DNA of 64,000 nucleotides from Fasciolopsis buskii (Eukaryota > Platyhelminthes > Trematoda > Plagiorchiida > Fasciolidae): the NCBI GenBank assembly GCA_008360955.1, contig LUCM01005701.1, positions 260,886 to 324,885 on the forward strand, read 5' to 3'. The position numbers were made by a program, and so were the translations under genes. Position 1 is the stretch's first letter. Every line of letters begins with the position of its first letter. Positions 10,241 to 23,129 of the stretch are shown piece after piece. Below the pieces are notes generated by a model. It had not been told where the DNA came from. It was given only the letters and a program-made list of their open reading frames with translations, and did not search any database.

Positions 10241-11040
10241 TGCCGTGCGAATTTTTTTTAAACGTGCATATTAAGCTTCCATAGTAATTGGCTCGTACTA
10301 CAATTGGCTAAAGATTTATTTCACTACTTCGCCTGCGTCAGATACCACAATCGCTGCACTTCGCCAGATTTTCAGTCTTCAGGGAGTGCCGCATTCTCAG
10401 TTAGGAATAATGGGAGTCATTTCACTGCTCAATAGGTAGATTATTGTTTGAAATTTGTAAGTTGTCACTATGTGTTAACATAATCAGCCTTATTGGATAG
10501 CCGAGAATTTCGTGCACACGTTTGAAGCGCCACCAAGTCAATCAATTTCTGCACGTTTAGTGAACTTAATGGACAAGTTGATGACTTCCTTACGCAATAC
10601 AGGAATTTGATGCATGCCAATACTGGCGGCAGTTCAGCAAAGTTATTCAAGAACCGCGCACTTCGAACATATTTACCGCAGCTGCAGTACTTCGAAGTCA
10701 TCTTCATTCGAGGTAATGAATGGAGATCGTCGATATGCGTCGTACTAATTAAATTAGACAAAATTATGTCACATTCTTGACTTTAGTGATGGTTCATTAT
10801 ATCGCAGACATACCGATTATATTGCTTTTAACTCGTTGCCTGATATGCAAATGTTTACACCAACCTTGGTGTTTCTAAGTCTGCTTCAGATATCAGCGAT
10901 CCCAATGAAGAACCCACACTGGCAAAACCAGTCTACCAGTCCATCATCCCTAATCCAATGTACAATTGGTTATGGATTTAGTAAAACATGCATTGTGTGG
11001 TCATTTACACTCATCGAAGAGACTTTTGCTTCAGGATAAA
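10240..11040 (+). mobile_element. Second Ty3/gypsy element: integrase remnant
   Basis: Plus strand, three frames. VHIKLP near 10264 sits where VHIDFAG is expected, so the first catalytic Asp is Lys. Then IYFTTSPASDTTIAALRQIF and LQGVPHSQL follow. In the next frame RNNGSHFTAQ stands for SDNGxxF, so the second Asp is Asn. AENFVHTFEA at about 10500 keeps the Glu of the NGQAERFV-type block. The C-terminal part (NGQVDDFLTQYRN, SSAKLFKNRALRTYLPQL, then DGSLYRRHTDYI near 10790) follows in yet another frame. It belongs to a different gypsy lineage from the copy at 1.1-4.5 kb. No Gag or RT was found upstream, so the copy is truncated. Confidence 0.75.
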
Positions 11041-14000
11041 CAACTTGAAAGTCGTCTCGTTGTGTAAATCTGCAGTCCGCAGCAGTCGTTTTCGCGTTAC
11101 CCGTCAAAGGCAACATCAAGGCGTTTATCGCACAGCGTTAGCTGGAATAAGCGCATAAAAGATTGATCGCCCTAACCGACTGTCGTCAACTACCATAGTA
11201 TGCCAAAGTATAGACAGTTAGCTGTTGGGCAGCATTCGCCACCAACACTATCCGGCACAAGGAACGTAAACCTTACCACTTCATTACGCTTCAATAGTCG
11301 AGGCGTCTCCTGTCCGCGCAATAAATATTTTATGCGAACAACTTCCCTAAGCAAGTCACTCAACGGAAATTTTCGCCCAAGTCTATTTATGTAGGAGACT
11401 GTTACTATCCGTTAAAATTTTTGTTTTGTTATATCGGCAAACCTACCCAGCATTACCAAAAGTTTTCGTCACGTTCGTCTCATGAGCCCCTTTCTCCTGG
11501 GTTAGTTTCTTTTTCCGCGTATAATGACGTTCATGAGCTAAGCTGAAGGAATGATTGTGGTAAAGACAACAACCCACCATCCCGTATTACTGGCCATCAA
11601 CACGTAGCATGACGAACGCCCGGCAGTCGATACTGGGAAATATGCAAATAAACGTGTTTTAAATGGATTAGGCACTCGCCGTAAACTGCGTAGTTGTTTA
11701 CCATATTTATGAACAACAGAATTTCAATCGATTATAGGGAAAAGAAGTAGGGAGGGAACGTGAGCGTTCTCGGAGCCAGTTCATCAAACTAACATTGTGA
11801 TATTTATAAAAGGACTTAAAAAAGCACGAAAATCACATTAAAATGTGAAAAGCTGGGATAAAAACCGACCAATATGCAAAGAACATTCGGAGTTCCCGAC
11901 AGAAACAGCAGTTGAGTCCGTGCGAACAGCGCAACCGATATGGTTTCCGGTTGCGCACTAATTTATGCCTTCCAAGGCCATTTTAAACAATACATGGAGA
12001 CTAAAAGTACTTACAAGATTTACCGAAAACAGCACAATTGCGAGCTACAACAATTCACATGAATAATATCATTTTGTTACAGAAAACCAACACTTCAGGG
12101 GGGGGCACCTGGTAATTATCGTACTAGTCTCCTGGGCTGTCGAGGCTCGTCTGATTTCGAGAGCGTGAACAGCAACGGATACAAACTGAAGATTATGAGG
12201 ATAGTGGAAAAACAGGAAAGTTACGTAGTCATTTTCAGAGCCAAGTAGATTGACGCCGAGAATCGAAAGAAACGGATCAAAATACTGCCTTTGGAAACTT
12301 GGACACATCAATCTACCTTGTTTGGCAGACATATGAGGACGGAAGAAAAAACGTGCAAATGTCCATATACGTGGAACTGGTTAGCCTAGTGAGAAAGATG
12401 TATTGTGGAATTTTCTAGTGGTCAATATTTGTGCAGGATTCAGAAAATGAGCCGGATTCTCAGATAAGGAAAATAACTAAGGCGGGAGTCGTGGATAGGC
12501 ACAGATTAACAGGTGAAGACATGCGGGAGAACGCAATATGGAAAACAAAGTTAACAGCGAGACGGATGTGCAGAGGAAGCAAATTTTACTGAACCGTCAA
12601 TGAGTTTTCGTTAACGTTGTTGTCTGTTTTGATGCTAGTTAAGGGAGACACGAGGCAGCATGAGAAGACGGAGGTAAGCACTATGGTTAAAAGCTGGTGG
12701 GATGAAGAAAGCCAGTGTATGGATGCATGATTTATGCAGCAGTTGGGACCCACTCGAATTCGGTTTGCGACCTGGAGTACGGGGGCTGGCGCAGACGACT
12801 CGATGCGGGTAGCATAGTGGTGCTTAGAGGAGAAAACATTCTGTTTGTCAACCTGTGGCATATTTGAGCACCTAATTCTTGTTAATGAGATTTAGGCGGT
12901 GGATCAAAATGCGACATAGTAACTAAGTACTCTAAGATAGCGGCCAGTAGGGAATTTTGGAACAGCATGTCTGCGGAGACATGCAAGACAGGGACTAGCT
13001 GTAGTAGAGAGGGATGGTGCTGCCAATTGAACGTGGTGGTCCCATTATTTTCCACCGGTGGAATAAATCCAAGTCTGCTCGGATTTATTATCATATTTAT
13101 ATTTATGGCGGTCGTCATGAAATAGCGGCACAATGAGGACGGAGTGGTCCGATTATGGTAGGCGGATGATCTGGCGGGTGAAATTCTCGCTTAGTTGTGA
13201 AGAAAGCATTTCATCTTAAGACTGAAGGTATGTATTACCGGAGGTTTAGGTTTCACTTAAAACGATCTTTTTTAATGGTCGTTCTATACTCCACTAAAAG
13301 CCTGAATAATTGTCGCAGGCATGGTCTCATTCGTACTCACTATTAACCTAAATGTCACCGGTGAATGGGAAAACAAAATCTAAGCTTCCAGTCATTTGGT
13401 CGATTAAATTTTGGAAGGTTTGGGCATGACATTCGTGAGAACTCATGTAGACTAAAGGCTGTCACTATCGTTTTCTCAGGTTTATGTACCTGTCCCAAAG
13501 AGATCTGATGGTGCGAGATCTATTTTCGAGAACGCTCGGAAACTCTTCAGGTTGACCGTGAGGTTTTGAGTGTGGAACAGGATGTCTACCTGGAATAGGG
13601 CAGACAAAAATATCGTTTATTAATCAAAACGAAATAGATAATATTAGCCTTCGGTGAGCAACACTCACTGATTAGTGGTTCGGCCGGCTGATGCGGTCCC
13701 TCGGCACGCCTCAAATTTCTCATGTGGGCCTTTAGCTCCGTTTATCGATTGACATAAGCAGCGCGAAGTCATCTCAGCTGTATTGATCTCTGATCTGGGC
13801 ATGTGTTTTAACGAGTCAATATCCACTACCCTTACTCCAGGATTTTATTGAAAGTAGATCTTGTTCAAAATTATCATTAGATACTCATTATGGAGAAGCA
13901 CATCACGAAGCTAACCATCTTCATGATACTGATTGATAGATCATTATCCAGATCAAAGGTCAAGACAACTGTAACAACATGGCGCTGGTAATTTCACTGG

Positions 14001-14714
14001 ATGAACTGAGCAAACAAACTAACACAAAGTGAAGTCAGTTAATCATGAAGGGCTGAAGTAGATAGCAGATTGCTCGATCGCTGAGTGTTGACCAAATAAA
14101 ACCAACATAATTGATTCGTCTTGATCTAGTAAACGAACTTTGATGCTTGCTGTATTTGGTCTTTTTTCATTTCCCTACAGACAGTGGAATCTGGTGACAA
14201 CCAGCCGGAAACTGGACAGACCAATAACTGACGGGCGGAATAAGAGGGTTCCTCTCTTTCCTTTTTGCGTTTTTAAACAACTACTATAACCGCTTTCGGT
14301 GCCCATGAATTTCTGCGTATGTCTTTTGGATTGCCTAACGTCGCGTACAGTTTTCAAAATTTCAGTGGTCAGATCACGAAGTGCTAACATCATGTCTGCG
14401 TCAACGCAACTACAACTTTATTCTGTCGAGCATCTGTCCACTCTTCGCAGCCAGTTTTCTTCGGTTAGACCTTGTTGAGGTCATACGGTCAATCGCCGTT
14501 GTATCTTGCCGTAACTTTGGGTTTCCTGGTTATTTGTGACGGGGGAATTACACTCTTCTAATTTACCGTACCTTAGATCAAAAGAGCACGTGATTGTTTT
14601 CATGGCCAAGGTTGTACCGGCTGCCTTATGGTCAGAAAATGTCTCTTATAAGCATGAAGTAAAACATCGTCCGAAAAATAACAAGTTTTACTTGTTTTGG
14701 AGAGTTTTTGTCTA
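11041..14714. other. Unassigned, no gene recognised
   Basis: The 3' end and LTR of the preceding gypsy element should lie at the left of this stretch. A purine-rich run followed by TG at about 11745-11765 is a possible polypurine tract and LTR start, but no LTR copy supports it. Minus-strand frames of 83-91 codons at 12069-13133 lie in purine-rich plus-strand sequence; I know no relative for them. The rest is AT-rich with many stops. Confidence 0.4.
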
Positions 14715-14836
14715 CCCAGCGGTGTCCAAGCGTATAAGGTCATGGGGTTTGAACGTGAAAGTCGCTGGTCCGGATCCTCCAACCGCCGGTCAACATTCTC
14801 ACTTGACAGCCCTCTGTTGGCTGCGGCCCACTTCCT
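14715..14836 (+). repeat. tRNA-derived SINE-like repeat, diverged copy
   Basis: This segment aligns over about 115 bases with the reverse complement of 33665-33785, including the shared runs ACGTGAAAGTCG, CCGGTCAAC and ACAGCCCTCTG. The tRNA-like head with A and B boxes is much eroded here: the B box reads GGTCCGGATCC where the other copy has GGTTCGAGTCC. The GC content is well above that of the flanks. Two copies with a tRNA-like promoter in one window indicate a dispersed SINE family rather than a tRNA gene. Confidence 0.6.
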
Positions 14837-17434
14837 AAAAAACTATGTACATAGTGATTTTAATAATAAAAGGGAGGTAGAAGATAGAAAGAAACTGATA
14901 AAAATATCTATTTGACCACTGTTAAAGTGAAAGAACTTTAGTAATTTGCCTGCATTTCATTGAAATTTATGATTATTACGATTAAAAGTTTCAATATAAA
15001 TTGTGAAGTGGGATGAACTCTTTGAATAAACAATTTCGGGGAGCTCTGATGTCCTCTATGCAGCCGAGGAACAAGCAAATGAGACGCCCTCGGATTTGGC
15101 AAAAATCTTAGAGAATCGACAATGAAACTGGTAGTGAAACGTCTTGCGGTTATTGTATTATTGAGAACAGTTTCTTCTTTTCAGGTAAAATAAACGTCAG
15201 TGACCAACAAGTAGTTAGTCGGTAACGAACCGGTGGTAGTAACAACTGAGAACATGTTGGTTCAATATCAAGTAACATGCATGAATTGTCTCCAATAACA
15301 CACTTGCGCCTGCCATCCATATCGTGTCCAGTCGAAACAGACTGCTCTAATGTCATCCTGCACTTTAGATAAATCATTCTGCTTATTTTGGACAAATTCT
15401 AGCCTAATTTGTACGTTTGTCAAATACTAAACAATATGCCACTCGTTTAGTTGCTTGCGGTGTGAGTAGTTTGAAACATTATCCATTTGACTGATAAGGG
15501 AAAGTTCCTTGACAAATCTTGACGCGAACGAATACGGTCCCTGATAAACTGTTATATTATTTTTAGCTATTCGGCAGGGAGAAGAATTTCTCACAAATTA
15601 TCAGTATGTGGAGGTAGACCATTTGGAGTCTGGGATGTTTAAGGGACTTTCAGTGGCAGTCCAGCGATCTGTCCTATTTCACAGGGGAAAAATGTCGAGA
15701 TTGTTTTGCAAAGTCTTCTTTGTGTTGACGCCTACTTGTCAGTTAGATTTTCTGAATTCTCACTTCAAAAAACGTTTCCAGTTCAACTATTTTTCGTTCA
15801 AGCGGCTGCACTGTAGTAGCCCATCGATCGATAAGGCTTTAAGTGGAGCTGATCTGTACTCATTCTAACGGTTCATCCCCAGACTGTCAGTTACTTTCCC
15901 AAGTTTTGCCGACGTGTTTGAGATTTGCTTGTGTATTGCTAAGAACGATTTCCGATTGTGTTCATGGTCTTATCTGGAATTAGCTTTCTGCATCCTAGAG
16001 AAAGATACTGTCAGCTCTGCCAACACTTTTTTGAGCTCCGATTTCTTTGGGCTAAGAGAAAGCACTCAGATAAACGCTGCTCATTGTTCGAATTACGGTT
16101 ACGGATTAAATTCTGCTCCAAGTACTCACATTCCGATCCATCATCCAATAATTCAAGTCTGGTTCTAATTTCATTATGAGAATGCTTCCGATGCGTACCA
16201 CAGATCAAATGAACCGAACTCAAAATGACTTGCAAAGTGTGAGCAATGGGATCGTCGCAAACTGCTGATCCAATAACCATCTTTTCTGTTATTATTGCTG
16301 TTCTCTTGTCAGCTTGGCAAATTCTATCCCTTTTTATTTCCAGAGGGGGCACTCAGGAGTTTGTTGGCTGCACCGCTCTTCTGACTGAGCTTTAGACTGC
16401 CAGCAAGTAGCATGCAGCTTGGACATGCAATGGATTACGTGATAACTTTAAGGCAGGATGTAGTCGAAGAATTCCCAGAAGTGACAGAACGCACGGTGGT
16501 GTTTGTTTGGGAGTACAACCCTGAAAGTGAGTTCTGCTGCTAGATTTTCACGCTAATAGGAAAGATAGTTAAGTTAACAAAAGGGTGACAGCTAAACATA
16601 TCCAAACATTTGAAGCGCCCAAACGTTTTCACAAGCATCAGCTGAAATCAGGCAAACAGCAAAAGCAGAAACAAATGGAAGGATTTAATCAACGACGGGG
16701 GTGTGGCCAATTTCTAAATTGGATCCGCAGATATTCCAGACCGGCATCAATCTCCAGTGAATGTTTGATTTGGTGACGGAATTTACCAGAACAGACGGAT
16801 TTCGATTTATTGCGAAATCAAAATATTCCACAATAACCTGTTCCATCGCACGCACGATATGTGAGTGTCTGCTTATGGTTTATCCGATTCATTGGTGTTT
16901 CATCCGAGTGTAACGAATCTTGAAAATTGATGTCGAAAAAATGACAGCCTGCATCGATTAAAAGACAATGAAGAAAAAGTGGAATCATTCGCTCATTTGG
17001 TTGATACGCAAGAAACAGTTGAAATAGCAATAGCGATAATTTTAAATGTTGCGGTAATGGTAATGAGAAAGAAAATTGGCTGTTCTGATTCGCACCGGAG
17101 TGGTGGTTAAACAATACAGATACGGAAAAATTGGATATAAATTTGGATAATTATAACCGGAAACTAAAACACTTATGATGTTATTTTGGGTTACAAACTA
17201 CTCTGTAAGCAGCAGAGATGAAATTGTAGAGTCAGGCTAGACTCTGAGATGCTGAGGAGGAAGTTCGAACTGATACGACTGGACTTCGTGAAGTCTGTCA
17301 AGTAAGCCTATTCTTGTCTTTGCGAGAATGAAGCATCGATATCCCCATCTAATTACTTCTAGTGGGAATCTTAATAAGGATACCGGCTTCCTTCAAAAGT
17401 TCTCACGCGGTTGTTATCTCTGAAAACCCGAGAC
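14837..17434. other. AT-rich stretch without recognised genes
   Basis: Only scattered frames of 60-113 codons on both strands (the longest 16011-16352 minus), none with motifs or family resemblance I can name. No repeat unit, LINE or LTR block was recognised on reading both strands. Confidence 0.5.
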
Positions 17435-17674
17435 CTACACAGAACCAAACATGTCAGGCCAAAATGCGGACTCTGAGATTGGATTTCATCGAGAACAGCC
17501 TCATTGATTTCCATCAGTTTTGTTGGTAGAATGTTGTATCTTAAAGGATCGGTTTCGTGCAAAATTTGTGCATCGTACAATTTCACTGGACATTCACAGC
17601 CGGTGATCTTGATGAAAAATAAAGCAAAATATCTCTCAAGAATCGCATTAAGACAGTCGGTTGCCACGATAACA
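17435..17674 (-). CDS. Candidate internal exon, protein unknown
   Basis: A minus-strand open segment of 240 bases inside a 120-codon frame. It is preceded by a good acceptor (a T-rich tract ending TTTTATCAG) and can end at a donor GTCTCG. The translation has balanced composition with motifs such as RYFALFFIKITGCECPVKLY, and no resemblance to an element family I know. Entry and exit phases would be 2 and 2. Against this, open segments of this length occur by chance in a window this size, and I found no partner exon in a matching phase. Function unknown. Confidence 0.22.
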
Positions 17675-17733
17675 CTGATAAAAGATAAATTTAGATCATT
17701 TTCTGGTCGAAGCATACAAGTTCGATTAGACAA

Positions 17734-20700
17734 GCACGTACTGATTCATGAAACTGACAATTTTTCGACGAGAATCTGATAATTTTCTCGTGTTACAGCT
17801 TGTTAGAACAGTATTGACTTAGAGTCTTATTGGTTTGATCATCATCAATAAAGACGAATGAAGTTTACTGCCGCTGACACATTAAGAAATCCAGATTCAT
17901 GGAAGTTACGTTATAGTTTGCTTAATTTCTTTGGAAATGATATTTATTCACCAAGAGTCCGCTCGGGGACTTCAATCATACAAACCGAGTTGCAAGTTTC
18001 CAAGGTCAATAAGGCAGATTCGAAATAAGGTTGCTTTTTAGAAATATAATTTGTACTTCTTGAATGATGCAAAGTCCGTCTGCGTAACACTAAGCAACCC
18101 TGGCAGCAGAAGAGTGTTTCTATTTCTGAAAAAACCAGGCCGCTTTACTAAACTTTTTTCGTTAAAAAATAAGATGATGTTTACTTGGCAACGTTCAATC
18201 TACAGAATAAGGCACATTTGCTGTGAATTCAGTGAAGTAACTTGGAATGAACTAATCAAAAACGGTACCTTGTCTGTTTTTAACTTTGAATACGTTGTTC
18301 GCTAAACTATCTGACTCCATTTGCGAAAGGGTAGCTGTTGGGTTGCTGGGATTGGTTCTCTGTGGCTTGTTTGACGCTGACATCCTGAAATCCAGAGAAT
18401 CCAAGTCCGCTCTGCAAATGCCTCAAAGTGGTTGACAAAGGATTTTTCAGGTTCCAAATTAGCCTTTCAACCTGGATGCCTCTCGAAGCTCTCCCAAATA
18501 ATCGGGGGTTTCAAACATCCTCAGCTAACGGAATCATACCTGAAGAGGTGTTCTCACTGAAGTGCGAGATTTAAGACAAAAGCCTGGCACTCTCAGTCAT
18601 AGTGAATCTTCTTTGGAGGGTTATGATGACATTGTTTGATTTATCGGTCGGACGAAAATAGGTGGGGAAAACTATACGTTTGAGGGAATAAATTCCATGG
18701 TCTGATTCAAAACATAAACAGCCCGACTGGAAGGGGAGTTTACATAACTTGCGAATTTTTATGCAAGCAACTACGTTAGTTGCCATGTAGGTACATGAGA
18801 CAACGTTTTCCTAATTCACTTGCATTGCACTTGGGATATGCAAAGAGCAACTGGACTGCAAGCTCCACCCCACGGGTGGGACCATCAATATAGAATTTAC
18901 CAAGCTTGTGCCGCAAATCACTAAGTTAAAGTGTATTTCTCCGGAAAACAGCTGGGGTAATGCGACTTTTCGTATGCGCTTTTGACACATACGACGGTTA
19001 ATATTGTATTGAGAATCTGCGATAAATGCATGTACATTATAGCTAATATCATGACACTGACACCTTGCTTAATGTTGGCTTCACCAAAAATATCTATGCC
19101 ACCGCGACGGCTGTTCAATCTACCAAGTTAGTCAAAGTGAGCGAACACGTAGTGTTTCCTTTCATCTGAGGCAATTGGAGCTTGAGTGCGCATCCCATAG
19201 CCACTGAAATCCAGTACTGAAGATGGAGGTCTGGTGTCCGTGACCATGAAATTTGAAGTGACAGAACTGCATAAGGTCTCAGTAGGTCAAATGTAGTAAC
19301 AAGTCGAAGGGCAGCGAGTTTCCGTCTAATGCAGCAGTGAACTCGACGGAGGTAGAGCTCGTGCACTGCACATGCTAATACCGAGGGAAATGTGGTCCAG
19401 CTGTATATTTAATTCGTATAATTAATCCGGTTTCCTCTCAGGAGATTCCATGTTTCGTTGACTGTATTCATGCCGATATGCATAAGGACCTTAAGGATTT
19501 GCAAGCCATTACAACAAAACAATACCGTATTTCGCTGACAAAGCAAACGTTACAGTTGTGCTGCAGTCACCAACTAAATGTAATTGTTCTTCCCCTGGTG
19601 ACACTGGAAAAACTGGGAGAAGCGAACACAGAAGTCAGATCTCCGTGCTTCGGCTCCTCTGTGAAAATTCGGCCTTTGGAACCAAATAATCCAGAGCAGA
19701 TAACATTTTCACAAGCCAAGGGCTGCCAACATGGGAAGTTATCACTCAAGTAAAAAGCTACTCTGTTGCTCGTTAGGCTTTCCTCAAGGGAGAGGTCCGG
19801 ATAATGATCTGATAAGAACTTGTCACAGTGGCTCTACTGCAGCAAACTGGAAAGTAAGGCGGTAAACTGGAGTAACATGGAAGCCCACTGAGGCTTAAAA
19901 GAGTTTATCCGACTTCGTAGCGGCGGTTTTTGATTGTAGTTTCGTATTCAATTATGGTATTTGTAAGTCAATATTCCTTTTATTCCATATCCTTTGCTAC
20001 ATATGGCATGGGATGCTTTATTAGGTTAGTTTTCAGGTTATTAATACTAGTATACGATAGAAGACAGCTCAGTGATTACTAGTAATTGACACAACAAGAC
20101 ATTAGTTTAGGCTGCTGTAGAGTGGCTTGGAACTGGCCGTCACAGCGACGGTATAAGCCTGCATGTCCTTTCATATGCAGCAATCCGAGGGTTAAATGGG
20201 GTAAAAAAATGACTTGCGCGCGCTACTTTCGAAGCGCATTCGCCCCGGGCTGATTGAGGTAATCGAAGAGCGGGCACTCTATTAGGACACAGTAAGCTGC
20301 GCCTAATGTAACTGCTATAACAGTAGTGACTAGACGATAGTGGTTTCGGTTTTGCTGACAGGAAAATGGAGTTACGTGCTACTCAGAACACATCACGCGT
20401 ACCGCGATCTGATCTCACCACAATAGTAATGCGATTTGAAGGAGTTGAGGACACATCAGCATTATCACTAATATTAGTGGTAATAGCATTAGCAGTTTAT
20501 TCCTGACGCTGTTGCGCACTTCAATGAAGTGAACCTGAATGAGAGTCATTTGATGCGTTTTGATATAGCACCGCCTTCGCCGGAAGCTACAGCAAGTTAG
20601 AATAGCGGCGACCCATGAATAAAGAAAAAAGGACATTCTCTTTATCAAGGCAAAGGTAATCAACCAACGATATCAATGTCAGTGTATTTTCAACATATTC

Positions 20701-21329
20701 TGGTGCGGGTTTTAGTTACATTGGTTCTCCTGCAATCTTAAGTTGCACAGTCTGGCGTCGAACGCTACAATACGTATCAGTAGTTTGAGTCCGTGTTACC
20801 GATTTCTTTATATATTTTGCTAGAGTTGATCTTTTTTTATCGCCACTGCTCTGATTTGCGCGTTCTTTCCATCCACTAATGTGGAATTTAAATAAATTAT
20901 GTAAAAAGGAAATTCATTGGCGCGGAACGTTTTGGTGCCATGGTTATGCGCACCAACAATCTGTACATTGTTATTCCAATAATAAAGAATGCAAAAAGAT
21001 AAAAGGTAAAATTTCCTTTCATGAGATATCTTGCTTACGGTAACTTATGAATCACAGCATATTAGAACTTTTATTGAGGCATTGCCGTCTAAACTATTGT
21101 CCCTAGTAGAATATAAACAAATAATTGGGTTGGATCGATAATTTTTTTTGCTTTTTTGCATTGGCCTTATGGCTGTGTCCTTATTCTGCATCGTGCGTCT
21201 TGCTTGGATGACATACTGACTGGACGAATTATTCGAATGGAGGGCCTCGGGAATCAGGCACTTTTCCTTCAGTTGGTCCAGGCCATTTTCCTTGTCCTGT
21301 TGATACTACCCTTGTCGCTTATTTGTTTT
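17734..21329. other. AT-rich stretch without recognised genes
   Basis: Frames are short (60-91 codons) and unremarkable. A slightly GC-richer patch at 20100-20620 has no recognisable content. From 20664 to 21330 not even a 60-codon frame is present. Nothing here was matched to an element family. Confidence 0.5.
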
Positions 21330-22320
21330 CGGTGATTTCATATTTATGAACTTGGACCAGCGTAATTGTTTGCCAGTTTCGTCAACATATTGTCTGTCAT
21401 ACCCGATGCATGGGCTGATGTAAATTATAACTAAATGGTTGTGCTGCTTGACGAGGTCATCTTCGTTGAATATAGGGGATCTCAGTCGGTTTATGGTTGG
21501 TCTTTAAATGACTAGGTCGTACAGTGTTTTCGGCTGTTCCGGAGACTCCCCTTAAGTATAAAAGTATAATGACCGTTTGCTGCTGTTTGTCGCATCTTTC
21601 TTGCGAATAAGGGGTTGTTGAACCAATTTAGGTAGCGTTTAGCCCTAAATAACTCGTCTGATCTTGTTTCGCCAGATAAAAACTATACCACCTTGGGTCT
21701 CGGCCAGACAGCGGAGTAATATCACAGCTATTCACATGGCATGTTAAATGGCTGTTTCATAACTGAAACACGATCCCCTGTCGTTGGTCCTCTGTAAACG
21801 GCTATCCACAAAATTATGTCGGGAAACGTTAGCGTCTACCAATTCTCTTTCCATTTGGTGAGTGCTCTGCTGTGTACTAGCGCGTTAATAAAACTCCTTC
21901 ATCTCTGATTTTAATTTCCACTGACATGTCGACGTACCTTATCAAAAAACGTGAGGGTCCGCGTTTTGGATGCCTATGCCTCAAATTGTTCCATGAGTTC
22001 GTCAGCAAGCAGACCTTATTATAGGTATCCCATAGGTTTTCCTCTTACATGCCTGCATGTGCTTTCACGCACAACTCTACCAGACTCATGGTATAATCTG
22101 TTGACATCGGTTTTGTATCTGAAAAATTAAAATGTTTTTGCAAAATGTGAGGGACGCTCTTTGATGTCCTCTGCCCTAGAAATTTTGTAAACGACGAGTT
22201 GTCTTCAAATGAGACCATAGATTCGCCTGTTCCTCACTTGAGATTTTCGATATGTTCCAGGAAGGTGATGGGTCAACTCGTCTCCTTTCGGTGTTGTAGC
22301 ATCAACCCAAACGAGTTGTT
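21330..22320 (-). mobile_element. Penelope-like retroelement remnant (RT plus GIY-YIG-like domain)
   Basis: No long frame survives, but minus-strand translation in changing frames recovers the Penelope order. MVSFEDNSSFTKF at 22201-22218 and below is the RT block A (normally SFDVxSLFT), with the catalytic Asp changed to Glu. LLADELMEQFEA at about 21978-22014 is the GLLAD-type block. RYVDM at about 21925-21939 is the RYVDD box with the second Asp lost. Then SLYFYT, stop, GESPEQPKTLY (the LPYVxGxSE block) and RPTINRLRSPIFNEDDLV. IIYISPC with QYVDETGKQL at about 21373-21430 represents the GIY and YIG halves of the nuclease domain, the Gly of YIG being Asp. Four separate blocks in the right order make the family call firm; the copy is inactive and 5'-truncated. 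Confidence 0.72.
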
Positions 22321-23129
22321 CTGACAGATTAAAGATGAAGAATAATTGAGTAACTTAATAAATAAAGGTGACTTTTCTCAATTGGTTTAACTGGAAATCC
22401 TATTTTGGACTCATTTTTAGTTTGACCTTGATGTTTATGAAATCATACTTCGAAAGACCTATCAATTCTAATGCTTTTCATCAGTGTTATCAAAGCCTGA
22501 AAGTTCAGGTATTCACAATCAGGTGACCCACACAATACAGCCGATTCATTGAGGACCAGGCGATTGATTTGGCCAATGGCAGTGAAATAAATCTGTATTG
22601 CTTTGCTGTACACCGTATAGTCTGTTAGAAACTGCGAAAAATACCCGACTGTAACTACCGGAAACGGTAGAACCAGCTACCACTCTCGCATCGGTGGTTT
22701 GTCCAAATTCATCCGACGGATGACAAGCGTTAGACTGCGGCAATCAGATAGGTGCTTCGAAGGCGTTTCAGCAACGGTAAGGACAAAAATCAATAAACTG
22801 CACTTACCATTGAAAAGATTGGTGTGTTCTAAGCAAATCATTATGGAAAAAGGAAACTGCAAGTGAAGTTAAGACAAAAGTCACGAAAGTGACGGTCATA
22901 TACATTTATTTACTGTAAGACGCATCATCATCATCATTGTTCACCATTAAACAGCAAGGCAAGCCTCACTGACCGCTGCCTTTTCCCCACAGTTACATGT
23001 TTCTATAAAAAGAGTGAAAATTAAAGGGGAACAGTGGATGGACCTAGGCAGGTGGGAAAAGATAAGATGCCGCTGCAGCCCACACACGGAACACAGTCCA
23101 ACTGCACAAATGCAAGTTCTCAATTATTC
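22321..23129. other. Stretch between Penelope-like and RTE-like remnants
   Basis: I see no Penelope sequence upstream of 22320 (no KIHK-type block). Two minus-strand frames (22546-22743, 22677-22862) have no known relative. A short CAT repeat occurs at 22923-22937. Confidence 0.45.

Noticed and set aside
11745..11770. Polypurine tract and LTR start of the second gypsy element
   Set aside because: Only a purine run followed by TG; no second LTR copy was found to support it.
13160..13180. Plus-strand ADDL that could be an RT YADD box
   Set aside because: Preceded by a stop and not flanked by other RT blocks.
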